The position numbers were made by a program, and so were the translations under genes. A DNA stretch of 64,000 nucleotides, taken from positions 1 through 64,000 of the forward strand of contig NZ_LQPH01000150.1 in assembly GCF_002102255.1 (NCBI RefSeq), written 5' to 3'. Source of the stretch: Mycobacterium nebraskense. Lineage in GTDB: Bacteria > Actinomycetota > Actinomycetes > Mycobacteriales > Mycobacteriaceae. Shown here piece by piece: positions 44,439-55,004 of this stretch; position 1 is the first letter of the stretch; each line of letters begins with the position of its first letter. Under the pieces are notes generated by a model. The model searched no databases. It worked only from the letters and a program-made list of their open reading frames with translations, and was not told the DNA's origin.

Positions 44439-44466
44439 CCGAACGTGAAATCAGCTTCACGTTCGG
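44439..44466. terminator. Hairpin 1 downstream of sahH
   Basis: CCGAACGTGAA and its exact complement TTCACGTTCGG form an 11-bp stem around ATCAGC, 12 bases after the sahH stop. It belongs to the same family as the hairpins at 44469-44496 and 54110-54137 and probably ends sahH transcription. Confidence 0.65.
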
Positions 44467-44468
44467 CA

Positions 44469-44496
44469 TCGGGTGTGAAGGTAACTTCACACCCGA
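44469..44496. terminator. Hairpin 2 between sahH and tmk
   Basis: TCGGGTGTGAAG and CTTCACACCCGA give a 12-bp stem closed by GTAA, a GNRA-type tetraloop, 3 bases after hairpin 1. It ends 20 bases before the tmk start. The pair could act as a double terminator or control tmk. Confidence 0.6.
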
Positions 44497-44516
44497 CGGC
44501 CCGCTAGGCTCGCGCC

Positions 44517-45206
44517 GTGCTGATCGCGATCGAAGGGGTTGACGGCGCGGGCAAGCGGACGCTGTCCGAGGGCCTGCGAAAAGCGTTCCAGGCGGCCGGG
44601 AAGTCCGTGGCGATCGTGGCCTTCCCGCGCTACGGCAAATCGGTGACCGCCGACGTCGCGGCCGAGGCCCTGCACGGTGAGCATGGTGACCTCGCGTCAT
44701 CCGTCTACGCGATGGCGGTGCTGTTCGCGCTCGACCGGGCGGGGGCCGTCGAGGACATCGAGGCGCTGCGCCGCGACCACGACGTCGTGATCCTGGATCG
44801 CTACGTCGCATCCAACGCGGCCTACAGCGCCGCGCGCCTGCACGAGGACGCGGCCGGGGCGGCGGCCGCCTGGGTGCTCGATCTCGAGTACCGGCGGCTG
44901 CGGCTGCCCGCCCCCGACTGGCAGGTGCTGCTCGCGGTGTCGGCGGAGCTGGCCGGGCAGCGCGCCCGCAGCCGGGCGCAATCCGACCCGGGGCGGTCGC
45001 GCGACAGCTACGAACGCGACGACGAACTGCAGCTGCGCACTGGCGCGGTGTACGCCCAGCTGGCCGCCGCGGGCTGGGGCGGGCCCTGGTTGGTCGCCGA
45101 CGCGGATGTCGATCCGGGCCGCCTGGCCACCACCCTCATCGGCGCCAAGGACGTCCCCGCAACCGTCCGGGAGGGCGCGCCGGGGGCCCCGAGCACGGGA
45201 ATTTGA
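44517..45206 (+). CDS. tmk: Thymidylate kinase Tmk
   Basis: dTMP kinase of 229 residues (Mtb 214) that makes dTDP for DNA synthesis. The P-loop is EGVDGAGKRTL (6-16) and the DRY-type motif LDRYVASNAAYSAAR lies near 92-107. The C-terminal 15 residues (TVREGAPGAPSTGI) are extra and Gly/Pro-rich. The GTG at 44517 has no Shine-Dalgarno, so translation may be leaderless. mtrA follows after 80 bp, as in Mtb. Confidence 0.96.
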   Translation: MLIAIEGVDGAGKRTLSEGLRKAFQAAGKSVAIVAFPRYGKSVTADVAAEALHGEHGDLASSVYAMAVLFALDRAGAVEDIEALRRDHDVVILDRYVASNAAYSAARLHEDAAGAAAAWVLDLEYRRLRLPAPDWQVLLAVSAELAGQRARSRAQSDPGRSRDSYERDDELQLRTGAVYAQLAAAGWGGPWLVADADVDPGRLATTLIGAKDVPATVREGAPGAPSTGI

Positions 45207-45286
45207 CCGTATTTGGCCCCATATTTGCGGCTCGGAGCAAGAAACGCCCGTGTGGCGCCCCAGGTTTGTCCCGATCTGGTGACACC

Positions 45287-45973
45287 ATGGACTCCATGAG
45301 GCAAAGGATTTTGGTCGTCGATGACGACGCTTCGCTGGCCGAGATGCTCACCATCGTGTTGCGTGGGGAGGGTTTCGACACCGCGGTCATCGGTGACGGT
45401 ACCCAGGCCCTGACTGCGGTGCGCGAACTGCGCCCCGATCTAGTGTTGTTGGACCTGATGCTGCCCGGCATGAACGGCATCGACGTCTGTCGCGTGCTGC
45501 GCTCCGATTCGGGCGTTCCGATCGTCATGCTGACGGCCAAGACCGACACCGTGGACGTGGTCCTCGGCCTCGAGTCGGGCGCCGACGACTACATCATGAA
45601 GCCGTTCAAGCCCAAGGAGCTGGTGGCCCGGGTGCGGGCGCGGCTGCGGCGCAACGATGACGAGCCGGCCGAGATGCTCTCCATCGCCGACGTCGAGATC
45701 GACGTGCCGGCGCACAAGGTGACACGCAACGGCGAGCAGATTTCCCTGACGCCGCTGGAATTCGACCTGTTGGTCGCATTGGCGCGCAAACCGCGGCAGG
45801 TGTTTACTCGTGATGTGCTGCTCGAACAGGTGTGGGGCTACCGGCACCCGGCGGACACCCGCCTGGTGAACGTGCATGTCCAGCGTCTGCGGGCCAAGGT
45901 TGAGAAGGATCCTGAAAACCCGACCGTGGTGTTGACCGTTCGAGGAGTGGGTTACAAGGCCGGACCTCCGTGA
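45287..45973 (+). CDS. mtrA: Response regulator MtrA
   Basis: OmpR/PhoB-type response regulator, 228 residues, nearly identical to Mtb MtrA (Rv3246c, essential), controlling replication, division and cell-wall genes. The receiver domain (about 6-118) has phospho-acceptor Asp56 in VLLDLMLPG and Lys105-type switch residue in MKPFKPKEL. The winged-helix effector (about 130-226) carries the recognition helix around RHPADTRLVNVHVQRLRAKVE. The ATG at 45287 matches the Mtb start; the frame upstream is intergenic. Kinase gene mtrB follows. Confidence 0.98.
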   Translation: MDSMRQRILVVDDDASLAEMLTIVLRGEGFDTAVIGDGTQALTAVRELRPDLVLLDLMLPGMNGIDVCRVLRSDSGVPIVMLTAKTDTVDVVLGLESGADDYIMKPFKPKELVARVRARLRRNDDEPAEMLSIADVEIDVPAHKVTRNGEQISLTPLEFDLLVALARKPRQVFTRDVLLEQVWGYRHPADTRLVNVHVQRLRAKVEKDPENPTVVLTVRGVGYKAGPP

Positions 45974-46016
45974 CCGCTGGCGACAATGATGAGCGCCGTG
46001 GGGGAGGGCGCCGGCG

Positions 46017-47702
46017 GTGATCTGGGGCTCCCGGCGACGCACTCGGAGCCGCTGGGGGCGCTCCGGCCCAATGAGTCGCGGCATGGGTGCGGTGAGTCGA
46101 GCCGTGGCGGCTGCCTGGCGCCGCTCGTTGCAGCTGCGTGTCGTGGCGCTGACGCTCGGGCTGTCCCTGGCGGTGATCCTGGCACTCGGCTTCGTGTTGA
46201 CCAGTCAGGTCACCAATCGTGTGCTCGACGTCAAGGTCAAAGCCGCCATCGAGCAGATCGAGCGCGCGCGCACCACCGTCGGCGGGATCGTTAGCGGCGA
46301 GGAGACGCGCTCGCTGGACAGCAGCCTGCAGCTGGCCCGCAACACGTTGACGTCGAAGACCGACCCCGCGTCGGGCGCCGGGCTGGCCGGCGCGTTCGAC
46401 GCGGTGCTGATCGTGCCCGGCGACGGGCCGCGCGCGGCGACCGCGGCCGGGCCCGTCGACCAGGTGCCCAATTCCCTGCGCGGCTTCGTCAAGGCCGGGC
46501 AGGCGTCGTACCAGTACGCCACCGTGCACACCGACGGCTTCTCCGGTCCGGCGCTCGTCATCGGCACGCCGGCGTCGTCGCAGGTGGCCAACCTGGAGCT
46601 GTACCTGATCTTCCCGTTGAAGAACGAGCAGGCCACCATCACGCTGGTCCGGGGCACCATGATCACCGGCGGCGCCGTCCTGCTGGTGCTGCTCGCCGGG
46701 ATCGCGCTGCTGGTCTCCCGCCAGGTGGTGGTGCCGGTGCGATCGGCGTCGCGGATCGCCGAACGGTTCGCCGAGGGGCACCTGTCCGAACGGATGCCGG
46801 TGCGCGGCGAAGACGACATGGCCCGGTTGGCGGTGTCCTTCAACGACATGGCGGAGAGCCTGTCCCGCCAGATCACCCAGCTCGAAGAGTTCGGCAACCT
46901 GCAGCGCCGGTTCACCTCCGACGTCAGCCACGAACTGCGCACCCCGCTGACCACCGTGCGGATGGCCGCCGACCTCATCTATGACCACAGCGCCGACCTC
47001 GACCCCACGCTGGCGCGGTCCACCGAGCTGATGGTCAACGAGCTGGACCGGTTTGAGTCGCTGCTCAACGACCTGCTGGAAATCTCCCGCCACGACGCCG
47101 GTGTGGCCGAGCTGTCCGTCGAGGCGGTAGATCTGCGCACCACCGTGCAGAGCGCTCTCAGCAACGTGGGCCACCTGGCCGAAGACGCCGGCATCGAGCT
47201 GCTCGTCGACCTGCCGGAAGAGGAGGTGATCGCCGAGGTCGACACCCGGCGGGTGGAGCGAATCCTGCGCAACCTGATCGCCAACGCCATCGACCACGCT
47301 GAGCACAAGCCGGTGCAGATCCGGATGGGCGCCGACGAGGACACCGTCGCCGTCACCGTCCGCGACTACGGGGTGGGGCTGCGGCCCGGCGAGGAGAAGC
47401 TGGTGTTCAGCCGGTTCTGGCGGGCCGACCCGTCGCGGGTGCGCCGGTCCGGGGGCACCGGCCTCGGCCTGGCGATCAGCGTGGAGGACGCGCGCCTGCA
47501 CCAGGGCCGGCTGGAGGCGTGGGGCGAGCCCGGCGAGGGCTCGTGCTTCCGGCTGACGCTTCCCCTGGTTCGCGGCCACAAGGTCACCACCAGCCCCCTG
47601 CCCATGAAGCCCATTCCGCCGACCGCCAACACCGGCCCGGTGGGCGCGCAACAGACCAAAGACCGTTCGCGGCAACGTGAACACGCCGAGAGGAACGGGT
47701 AA
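46017..47702 (+). CDS. mtrB: Sensor histidine kinase MtrB
   Basis: Membrane sensor kinase of 561 residues (Mtb 567) that phosphorylates MtrA and sits at septa. Two membrane helices (about 40-62 and 210-232) flank an extracellular domain; a HAMP linker follows (VRSASRIAERFAEG), then HisKA with His305 in TSDVSHELRTPL and an HATPase domain (NLIANAIDHAEHK, RDYGVGL, GGTGLGLAIS). The GTG at 46017 gives IWGSRRR, matching Mtb. The tail is Pro-rich. Its stop overlaps the lpqB start (TAATG). Confidence 0.97.
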   Translation: MIWGSRRRTRSRWGRSGPMSRGMGAVSRAVAAAWRRSLQLRVVALTLGLSLAVILALGFVLTSQVTNRVLDVKVKAAIEQIERARTTVGGIVSGEETRSLDSSLQLARNTLTSKTDPASGAGLAGAFDAVLIVPGDGPRAATAAGPVDQVPNSLRGFVKAGQASYQYATVHTDGFSGPALVIGTPASSQVANLELYLIFPLKNEQATITLVRGTMITGGAVLLVLLAGIALLVSRQVVVPVRSASRIAERFAEGHLSERMPVRGEDDMARLAVSFNDMAESLSRQITQLEEFGNLQRRFTSDVSHELRTPLTTVRMAADLIYDHSADLDPTLARSTELMVNELDRFESLLNDLLEISRHDAGVAELSVEAVDLRTTVQSALSNVGHLAEDAGIELLVDLPEEEVIAEVDTRRVERILRNLIANAIDHAEHKPVQIRMGADEDTVAVTVRDYGVGLRPGEEKLVFSRFWRADPSRVRRSGGTGLGLAISVEDARLHQGRLEAWGEPGEGSCFRLTLPLVRGHKVTTSPLPMKPIPPTANTGPVGAQQTKDRSRQREHAERNG

Positions 47703-49459
47703 TGCGCCGCCTGCTCGGGCTGCTGTTGCTGGCTTCGCTGCTGGCCGGCTGCGCGGGGGTGCCCAGTTCGTCGGCGCCCCAAGCCATCGGCACCGTCGAA
47801 CGGCCTGCCCCGTCGAATCTGCCCAAGCCGACCCCGGGCATGGATCCCGACGTGCTGCTGCGCGAATTCCTCAAGGCCACAGCCGATCCGGCGAACCGGC
47901 ATCTGGCGGCCCGGCAGTTCCTCACCCAGTCGGCGTCCAACGCCTGGGACGACGCCGGTAGCGCATTGCTGATCGACCACGTGGTGTTCGTGGAAACCCG
48001 TGCCGCCGAACGGGTTTCGGCGACAATGCGGGCGGACATCCTGGGGTCGCTGTCGGACATGGGGGTGTTCGAAACCGCCGAGGGGGTGCTGCCCGACCCC
48101 GGCCCGATCGAGTTGGTCAAGACCTCGGGCGGGTGGCGAATCGACCGCCTGCCCAACGGGGTTTTCCTGGACTGGCAGCAGTTTCAGTCGACCTACAAGC
48201 GCAACACGCTGTACTTCGCCGACCCGACCGGCAAGACGGTGGTACCCGATCCGCGCTACGTCGCGGTCGCCGATCACGATCAGCTGGCCACGGAATTGGT
48301 GTCCAAGCTGATCGCCGGGCCGCGGCCCGAGATGGCCCACACGGTGCGCAACCTGCTCGCCCCGCCGCTGCGGCTGCGCGGACCGGTGACCCGGGCCGAC
48401 GGCGGCAAGAACGGGATCGGGCGCGGTTACGGCGGCGCGCGCATCGATCTGGAGAAGCTGTCCACCACCGATCCGCACAGCCGGCAATTGCTTGCCGCGC
48501 AAATCATTTGGACGCTGGCAAGGGCCGACATCCGGGGCCCGTATGTGATCAACGCCGACGGCGCGCCGCTGGACGACAGGTTCGCCGAGGGGTGGACGAC
48601 CTCCGATGTGGCCGCCACCGACCCGGGCGTGGCCGACGGGGCGGGCGCCGGGCTGCATGCCCTGGTGAACGGCTCGCTGGTATCGCTGGACGGTCAGCGC
48701 TTCACCAACGTGCCCGGGGCGTTCGGGCGCATGGGCGACCAGACCGGCGCCGCGCTGTCGCGCAGCGGGCGGCAGGTGGCGTCCGTCGTGACGCTGCACC
48801 GCGGCGCGCCGGACGAGGCGGCGTCGCTGTGGATCGGTGACCTCGGTGGCGAAGCGGTCCAGTCCGCCGACGGGCACAGCCTGTCGCGTCCGAGCTGGTC
48901 ACTGGACGACGCGGTCTGGGTGGTGGTGGACGGCAACAACGTGCTGCGCGCGATCCAGGAGCCGGCGTCGGGGCAACCCGCCCGCATCCCGGTCGATTCC
49001 GTCGCCGTGGCCAGCCGGTTCCCGGGGCCGATCACCGACCTGCAGCTGTCCCGCGACAGCACGCGCGCCGCGATGGTGATCGGCGGTCAGGTGATCCTGG
49101 CCAGTGTCGAGCAGACCCAGGCCGGCCAGTTCGCCCTGACGTACCCGCGGCGGCTCGGTTTCGGGCTCGGCAACTCGGTGGTGTCGCTGTCCTGGCGAAC
49201 CGGTGACGACATCGTGGTGACCCGCACCGACGCCAGCCACCCGGTGTCGTACGTCAACCTCGACGGGGTGAACTCCGATGCGCCCGCCCGGGGCCTGCAG
49301 ATGCCGGTGATGACGGTCGCGGCCAACCCGTCGACGGTCTATGTCGGGGCACCCCAAGGGGTGCTGCAGTATTCGGCGTCGGCGGCCGAAAGCCAACAGG
49401 GGTGGTCGGAGGTGCCCGGGTTGACGGTGTTCGGGGCGGCGCCGGTGCTACCGGGCTAA
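47702..49459 (+). CDS. lpqB: Lipoprotein LpqB (MtrAB accessory)
   Basis: Secreted lipoprotein of 585 residues that modulates MtrB and is cotranscribed with mtrAB. The signal peptide ends in the lipobox LLAGC with Cys17 as the lipidated residue. A GerMN domain is present around 130-240, followed by a LpqB beta-propeller region (about 250-585) with strands such as SLDGQRFTNVPGAFG. Start and mtrB stop overlap by 1 bp. Mtb LpqB (Rv3244c) is 583 residues. Confidence 0.96.
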   Translation: MRRLLGLLLLASLLAGCAGVPSSSAPQAIGTVERPAPSNLPKPTPGMDPDVLLREFLKATADPANRHLAARQFLTQSASNAWDDAGSALLIDHVVFVETRAAERVSATMRADILGSLSDMGVFETAEGVLPDPGPIELVKTSGGWRIDRLPNGVFLDWQQFQSTYKRNTLYFADPTGKTVVPDPRYVAVADHDQLATELVSKLIAGPRPEMAHTVRNLLAPPLRLRGPVTRADGGKNGIGRGYGGARIDLEKLSTTDPHSRQLLAAQIIWTLARADIRGPYVINADGAPLDDRFAEGWTTSDVAATDPGVADGAGAGLHALVNGSLVSLDGQRFTNVPGAFGRMGDQTGAALSRSGRQVASVVTLHRGAPDEAASLWIGDLGGEAVQSADGHSLSRPSWSLDDAVWVVVDGNNVLRAIQEPASGQPARIPVDSVAVASRFPGPITDLQLSRDSTRAAMVIGGQVILASVEQTQAGQFALTYPRRLGFGLGNSVVSLSWRTGDDIVVTRTDASHPVSYVNLDGVNSDAPARGLQMPVMTVAANPSTVYVGAPQGVLQYSASAAESQQGWSEVPGLTVFGAAPVLPG

Positions 49460-49505
49460 GAGGCGGCGCCCGGCGTTGTCACCCCCGCCCGCGACACTGG
49501 CCCCC

Positions 49506-50138
49506 ATGCTGGACCTCATCCTGCCGCTGCAGTGCGGCGGCTGCGGGGCGCCATCGACCCGCTGGTGTGACGCCTGCGCTCGGGAGCTGTCGGTGGCCGC
49601 CGACCAGCCGCATGTGGTGAGCCCCCGCGTTGACCCGCAGGCGCCGGTGTTCGCGCTGGGCCGCTACGCCGGCTCCCGCCGGCAGGCGATCCTGGCGCTC
49701 AAGGAGCAGGGTCGCGCCGATCTCGTCGGGCCGCTGGCGGGCGCGCTGGCCACCGGCGTGCACCGGTTGCTGACGTGGGGAATCGTCGAGACCCCGCTGA
49801 CCGTCGTGCCGGCGCCGACCCGTCGTTCGGCGGCGCGCCGGCGCGGCGGCGACCCGGTCACCCGGCTGGCACGCACGGCGGTGGCCGGCCACCCGGCCAT
49901 CACCGTCGCCCCGGCGCTGCGGATGAGGGCGCTGGTTCGCGACTCGGTGGGCCTGGGCATCACCGCCCGCGAGCGCAACGTCGCGGACCGGGTGGTGCTG
50001 CGCGGAACGCGGCCGGGCACCGACGTCTTGATCGTCGACGACGTCGTCACCACCGGGGCGACGGCCCGCGAATCGGTGCGGGTGTTGAACGCCGCCGGCG
50101 TTCGGGTCACCGCCGTGCTGGCGATCGCGTTCGCCTGA
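49506..50138 (+). CDS. ComF-family phosphoribosyltransferase-like protein (Rv3242c)
   Basis: A 210-residue ComF-like protein. An N-terminal double zinc ribbon has Cys10, Cys13, Cys21 and Cys24 (QCGGC, CDAC). The C-terminal phosphoribosyltransferase fold carries the PRPP motif VLIVDDVVTTGATARE near 175-190. ComF proteins aid DNA uptake or recombination in some bacteria; the role in mycobacteria is not known. The ATG at 49506 gives MLDLILPLQCGGC, matching the Mtb start. It lies between lpqB and hpf. Confidence 0.9.
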   Translation: MLDLILPLQCGGCGAPSTRWCDACARELSVAADQPHVVSPRVDPQAPVFALGRYAGSRRQAILALKEQGRADLVGPLAGALATGVHRLLTWGIVETPLTVVPAPTRRSAARRRGGDPVTRLARTAVAGHPAITVAPALRMRALVRDSVGLGITARERNVADRVVLRGTRPGTDVLIVDDVVTTGATARESVRVLNAAGVRVTAVLAIAFA

Positions 50139-50444
50139 GGCTGTGCGGTCGCCAAGAGGATGTGAAGAACTCGCAACAGCTCAGCGAAATTAGTGGCATG
50201 GCGAGGCGAACAAGAGCTAACGTCGAGGACAACGCTAATCAACTCACTGGTCTGACTCACTGGTCGCGACATTCTCAGGTTGAAGACCCCACTCGCGGGA
50301 AGGGGTGAGTATTCGACACCTTGCATCGGCGAGCAGCCTGCGGCGGTGACTTTCAAAAGGCCGCTCTCCCACCTCGTCGGCGCGTCGTCAGCAAGCCGGG
50401 CACGCAGGGCGCGTGCGACGTGAAAAAGAAACGAGTTGTCACGT
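50139..50444 (+). promoter_or_regulatory. Spacer before hpf with a short tandem repeat; no gene seen
   Basis: The 306 bp between the comF-like gene and hpf contain no convincing frame. An 11-bp unit ACTCACTGGTC occurs twice (50242-50252 and 50255-50265; 13-bp period, direct). Base composition is lower in GC than the flanks. It likely holds the hpf promoter and a leader; no known riboswitch fold is recognised. Confidence 0.4.
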
Positions 50445-51128
50445 ATGTCAAGGCTATCCGTGGATCCCGGTCAGATTCTTGACCAACCGTCGACGCAAAC
50501 CGACGGCCAAGTTCAACCGACGACCAATGCCGAAGTCGTGTTCAAGGGCCGCAACGTAGAAATCCCCGACCACTACCGTCTGTACGTCTCCCAGAAACTC
50601 GCCCGCCTCGAGCGGTTCGATCGCTCCATCTATCTCTTCGATGTCGAGCTCAAACACGCGCCCAACCGGCGCCAGCGCAAATCATGTCAACGCGTGGAGA
50701 TCACCGCGCGCGGTCGCGGGCCGGTAAGCCGGGCGGAGGCCTGCGCCGACAGCTTCTACGCGGCGTTCGAGTCCGCGGTCGACAAGCTGGAGAACCGGCT
50801 GCGCCGCGCCAAGGACCGCCGCAAAGTCCACTACGGCGACAAGACGCCGGTGTCGCTGGCCGCCGCCACCGCGGTCGTGCCGCCGCCGCGGCAGGAGCGC
50901 ATGCCGGAGCCACCGGTCGAGCATGACGGCGCCGAGACGGACCACGAGCCGGGACGGATCGTGCGGACCAAGGAACACCCGGCCACTCCGATGACGGTCG
51001 ACGACGCGCTCTACGAGATGGAGCTCGTCGGGCACGACTTCTTCTTGTTCCACGACAAGCAGACCGAACGGCCGTGCGTCGTCTACCGCCGGCACGCCTA
51101 CGACTACGGGCTGATCAGGCTCTCCTGA
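50445..51128 (+). CDS. hpf: Long-form ribosome hibernation promoting factor HPF
   Basis: Long HPF/RaiA-type protein of 227 residues (Mtb Rv3241c about 213) that binds idle ribosomes in stationary phase. The N-terminal S30AE domain (about 28-125) has VVFKGRNVEIPDHYRLYVSQKLARLERF; the C-terminal dimerisation domain (about 165-227) has the signature PMTVDDALYEMELVGHDFFLF and YRRHAYDYGLIRL. A TTG three codons upstream is another possible start. secA1 follows after 133 bp. Confidence 0.95.
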   Translation: MSRLSVDPGQILDQPSTQTDGQVQPTTNAEVVFKGRNVEIPDHYRLYVSQKLARLERFDRSIYLFDVELKHAPNRRQRKSCQRVEITARGRGPVSRAEACADSFYAAFESAVDKLENRLRRAKDRRKVHYGDKTPVSLAAATAVVPPPRQERMPEPPVEHDGAETDHEPGRIVRTKEHPATPMTVDDALYEMELVGHDFFLFHDKQTERPCVVYRRHAYDYGLIRLS

Positions 51129-51261
51129 CGGGTCCTCAGGCGGCGACCCGCCGCGGCCCGCAGTGCCGCGTTTGCGATCGCCGCTGCGGCGGCCATTGGG
51201 GGGTCGTCGCCTACCATGGGAGTCGCCTTATCAAAGACTCCTACCAACAGGGGACATAGCT

Positions 51262-54093
<2,832 letters not shown>

Positions 54094-54109
54094 GCGCGTC
54101 CACCTTCCG

Positions 54110-54137
54110 CCGAACGTGAAGCTAGCTTCACACTCGG
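54110..54137. terminator. secA1: Hairpin downstream of secA1
   Basis: GTGAAGCTAGCTTCAC (54116-54131) is a perfect 16-bp palindrome flanked by CCGA and TCGG, 17 bp after the secA1 stop. A degenerate second copy follows at about 54142-54167. The same GTGAA/TTCAC family follows sahH. Likely transcription terminator. Confidence 0.65.
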
Positions 54138-54233
54138 CGACGAACGTGCGGCAGGCTTCACACTCGGCGGTGCCCGAAGATTTGAGGCGTCCGCCCCATG
54201 CGTTGCAGGCGTGCGTGCGCGGACGATTCACGC

Positions 54234-54980
54234 ATGACCAAAACACGCACCCCGTTGGACGCCGCCACGGCCGTCCTGCAAAATCCCCACCTGCCGGCCG
54301 GCGATGACGAACGGTTCGTCGGCTTCGGTGTGATGGGCCTTCCGTTCGCCAGCGGACACTACCTGGCGCTGCGGCACTTTCCGGCGACGTCGTTCTCGCC
54401 CGGCTATCGGTCGGTGTGGCACCGCGATCCCGACGGTGTCTGGACCTTCTACGCGACGACGCCGGGCCCGCAGAGCTGCGCCCGCTTCTTCAGCTCGGCG
54501 ACCCCCAACGATGCGGTGCAGTGCGACATCGACGTCGCATGGGTCACCCCGTGGTCGCTGTTCGTCGAGATCCCGGGATTGCTTGCGTGGCAGATCGATA
54601 TCGGCACCACCCCGTCGACGCGGCTGATGAGCGCGGTCGGCGGACGGTTGCCGGCGCGCGCGTGGACGAACCGGGCGGTGCTGGCCGCCCTGGGTATAGC
54701 CGCCGGCCCGACCCTGCGCGCCGGCAGGGTACGGCTCTCGGGAACGGCGCCCAACGGCCAGCGATTCATGATCGCACCCGCGCGGGTGTGGTCGGTGGAG
54801 CACTCGCGCGCGGTATGGCGCGGTGCGGACCTCGGACCGGTCGGGCCGCTGCCGCGTCAGCCGCGGTTGGCGGGCTTCCGGCCGCCGCAACGCGGCCTGT
54901 TCGTGGTGGGCTCGGGACATTTCGAAACGTTCGACGCCGGCCACCATCATGCCGTCGGACGCACTGTGTCAATCGGCTGA
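54234..54980 (+). CDS. Conserved hypothetical protein, unrecognised family
   Basis: A 248-residue protein with no domain I can name. It has no signal peptide or membrane helix. The sequence is rich in aromatic and beta-prone stretches, for example VGFGVMGLPFASGHYLALRHF near 29-49 and a WTFYATTPGPQSCARFF block near 70-86, so a lipocalin-like beta barrel is possible but only a guess. The ATG at 54234 starts MTKTRTPLDAATAVL. Third-position GC and length support a real gene. It lies between secA1 and an HD-GYP regulator; the next gene starts 24 bp after its stop, so they may share a transcript. Confidence 0.7.
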   Translation: MTKTRTPLDAATAVLQNPHLPAGDDERFVGFGVMGLPFASGHYLALRHFPATSFSPGYRSVWHRDPDGVWTFYATTPGPQSCARFFSSATPNDAVQCDIDVAWVTPWSLFVEIPGLLAWQIDIGTTPSTRLMSAVGGRLPARAWTNRAVLAALGIAAGPTLRAGRVRLSGTAPNGQRFMIAPARVWSVEHSRAVWRGADLGPVGPLPRQPRLAGFRPPQRGLFVVGSGHFETFDAGHHHAVGRTVSIG

Positions 54981-55004
54981 CCGCGGGCCGATGAGCTGGG
55001 CACA

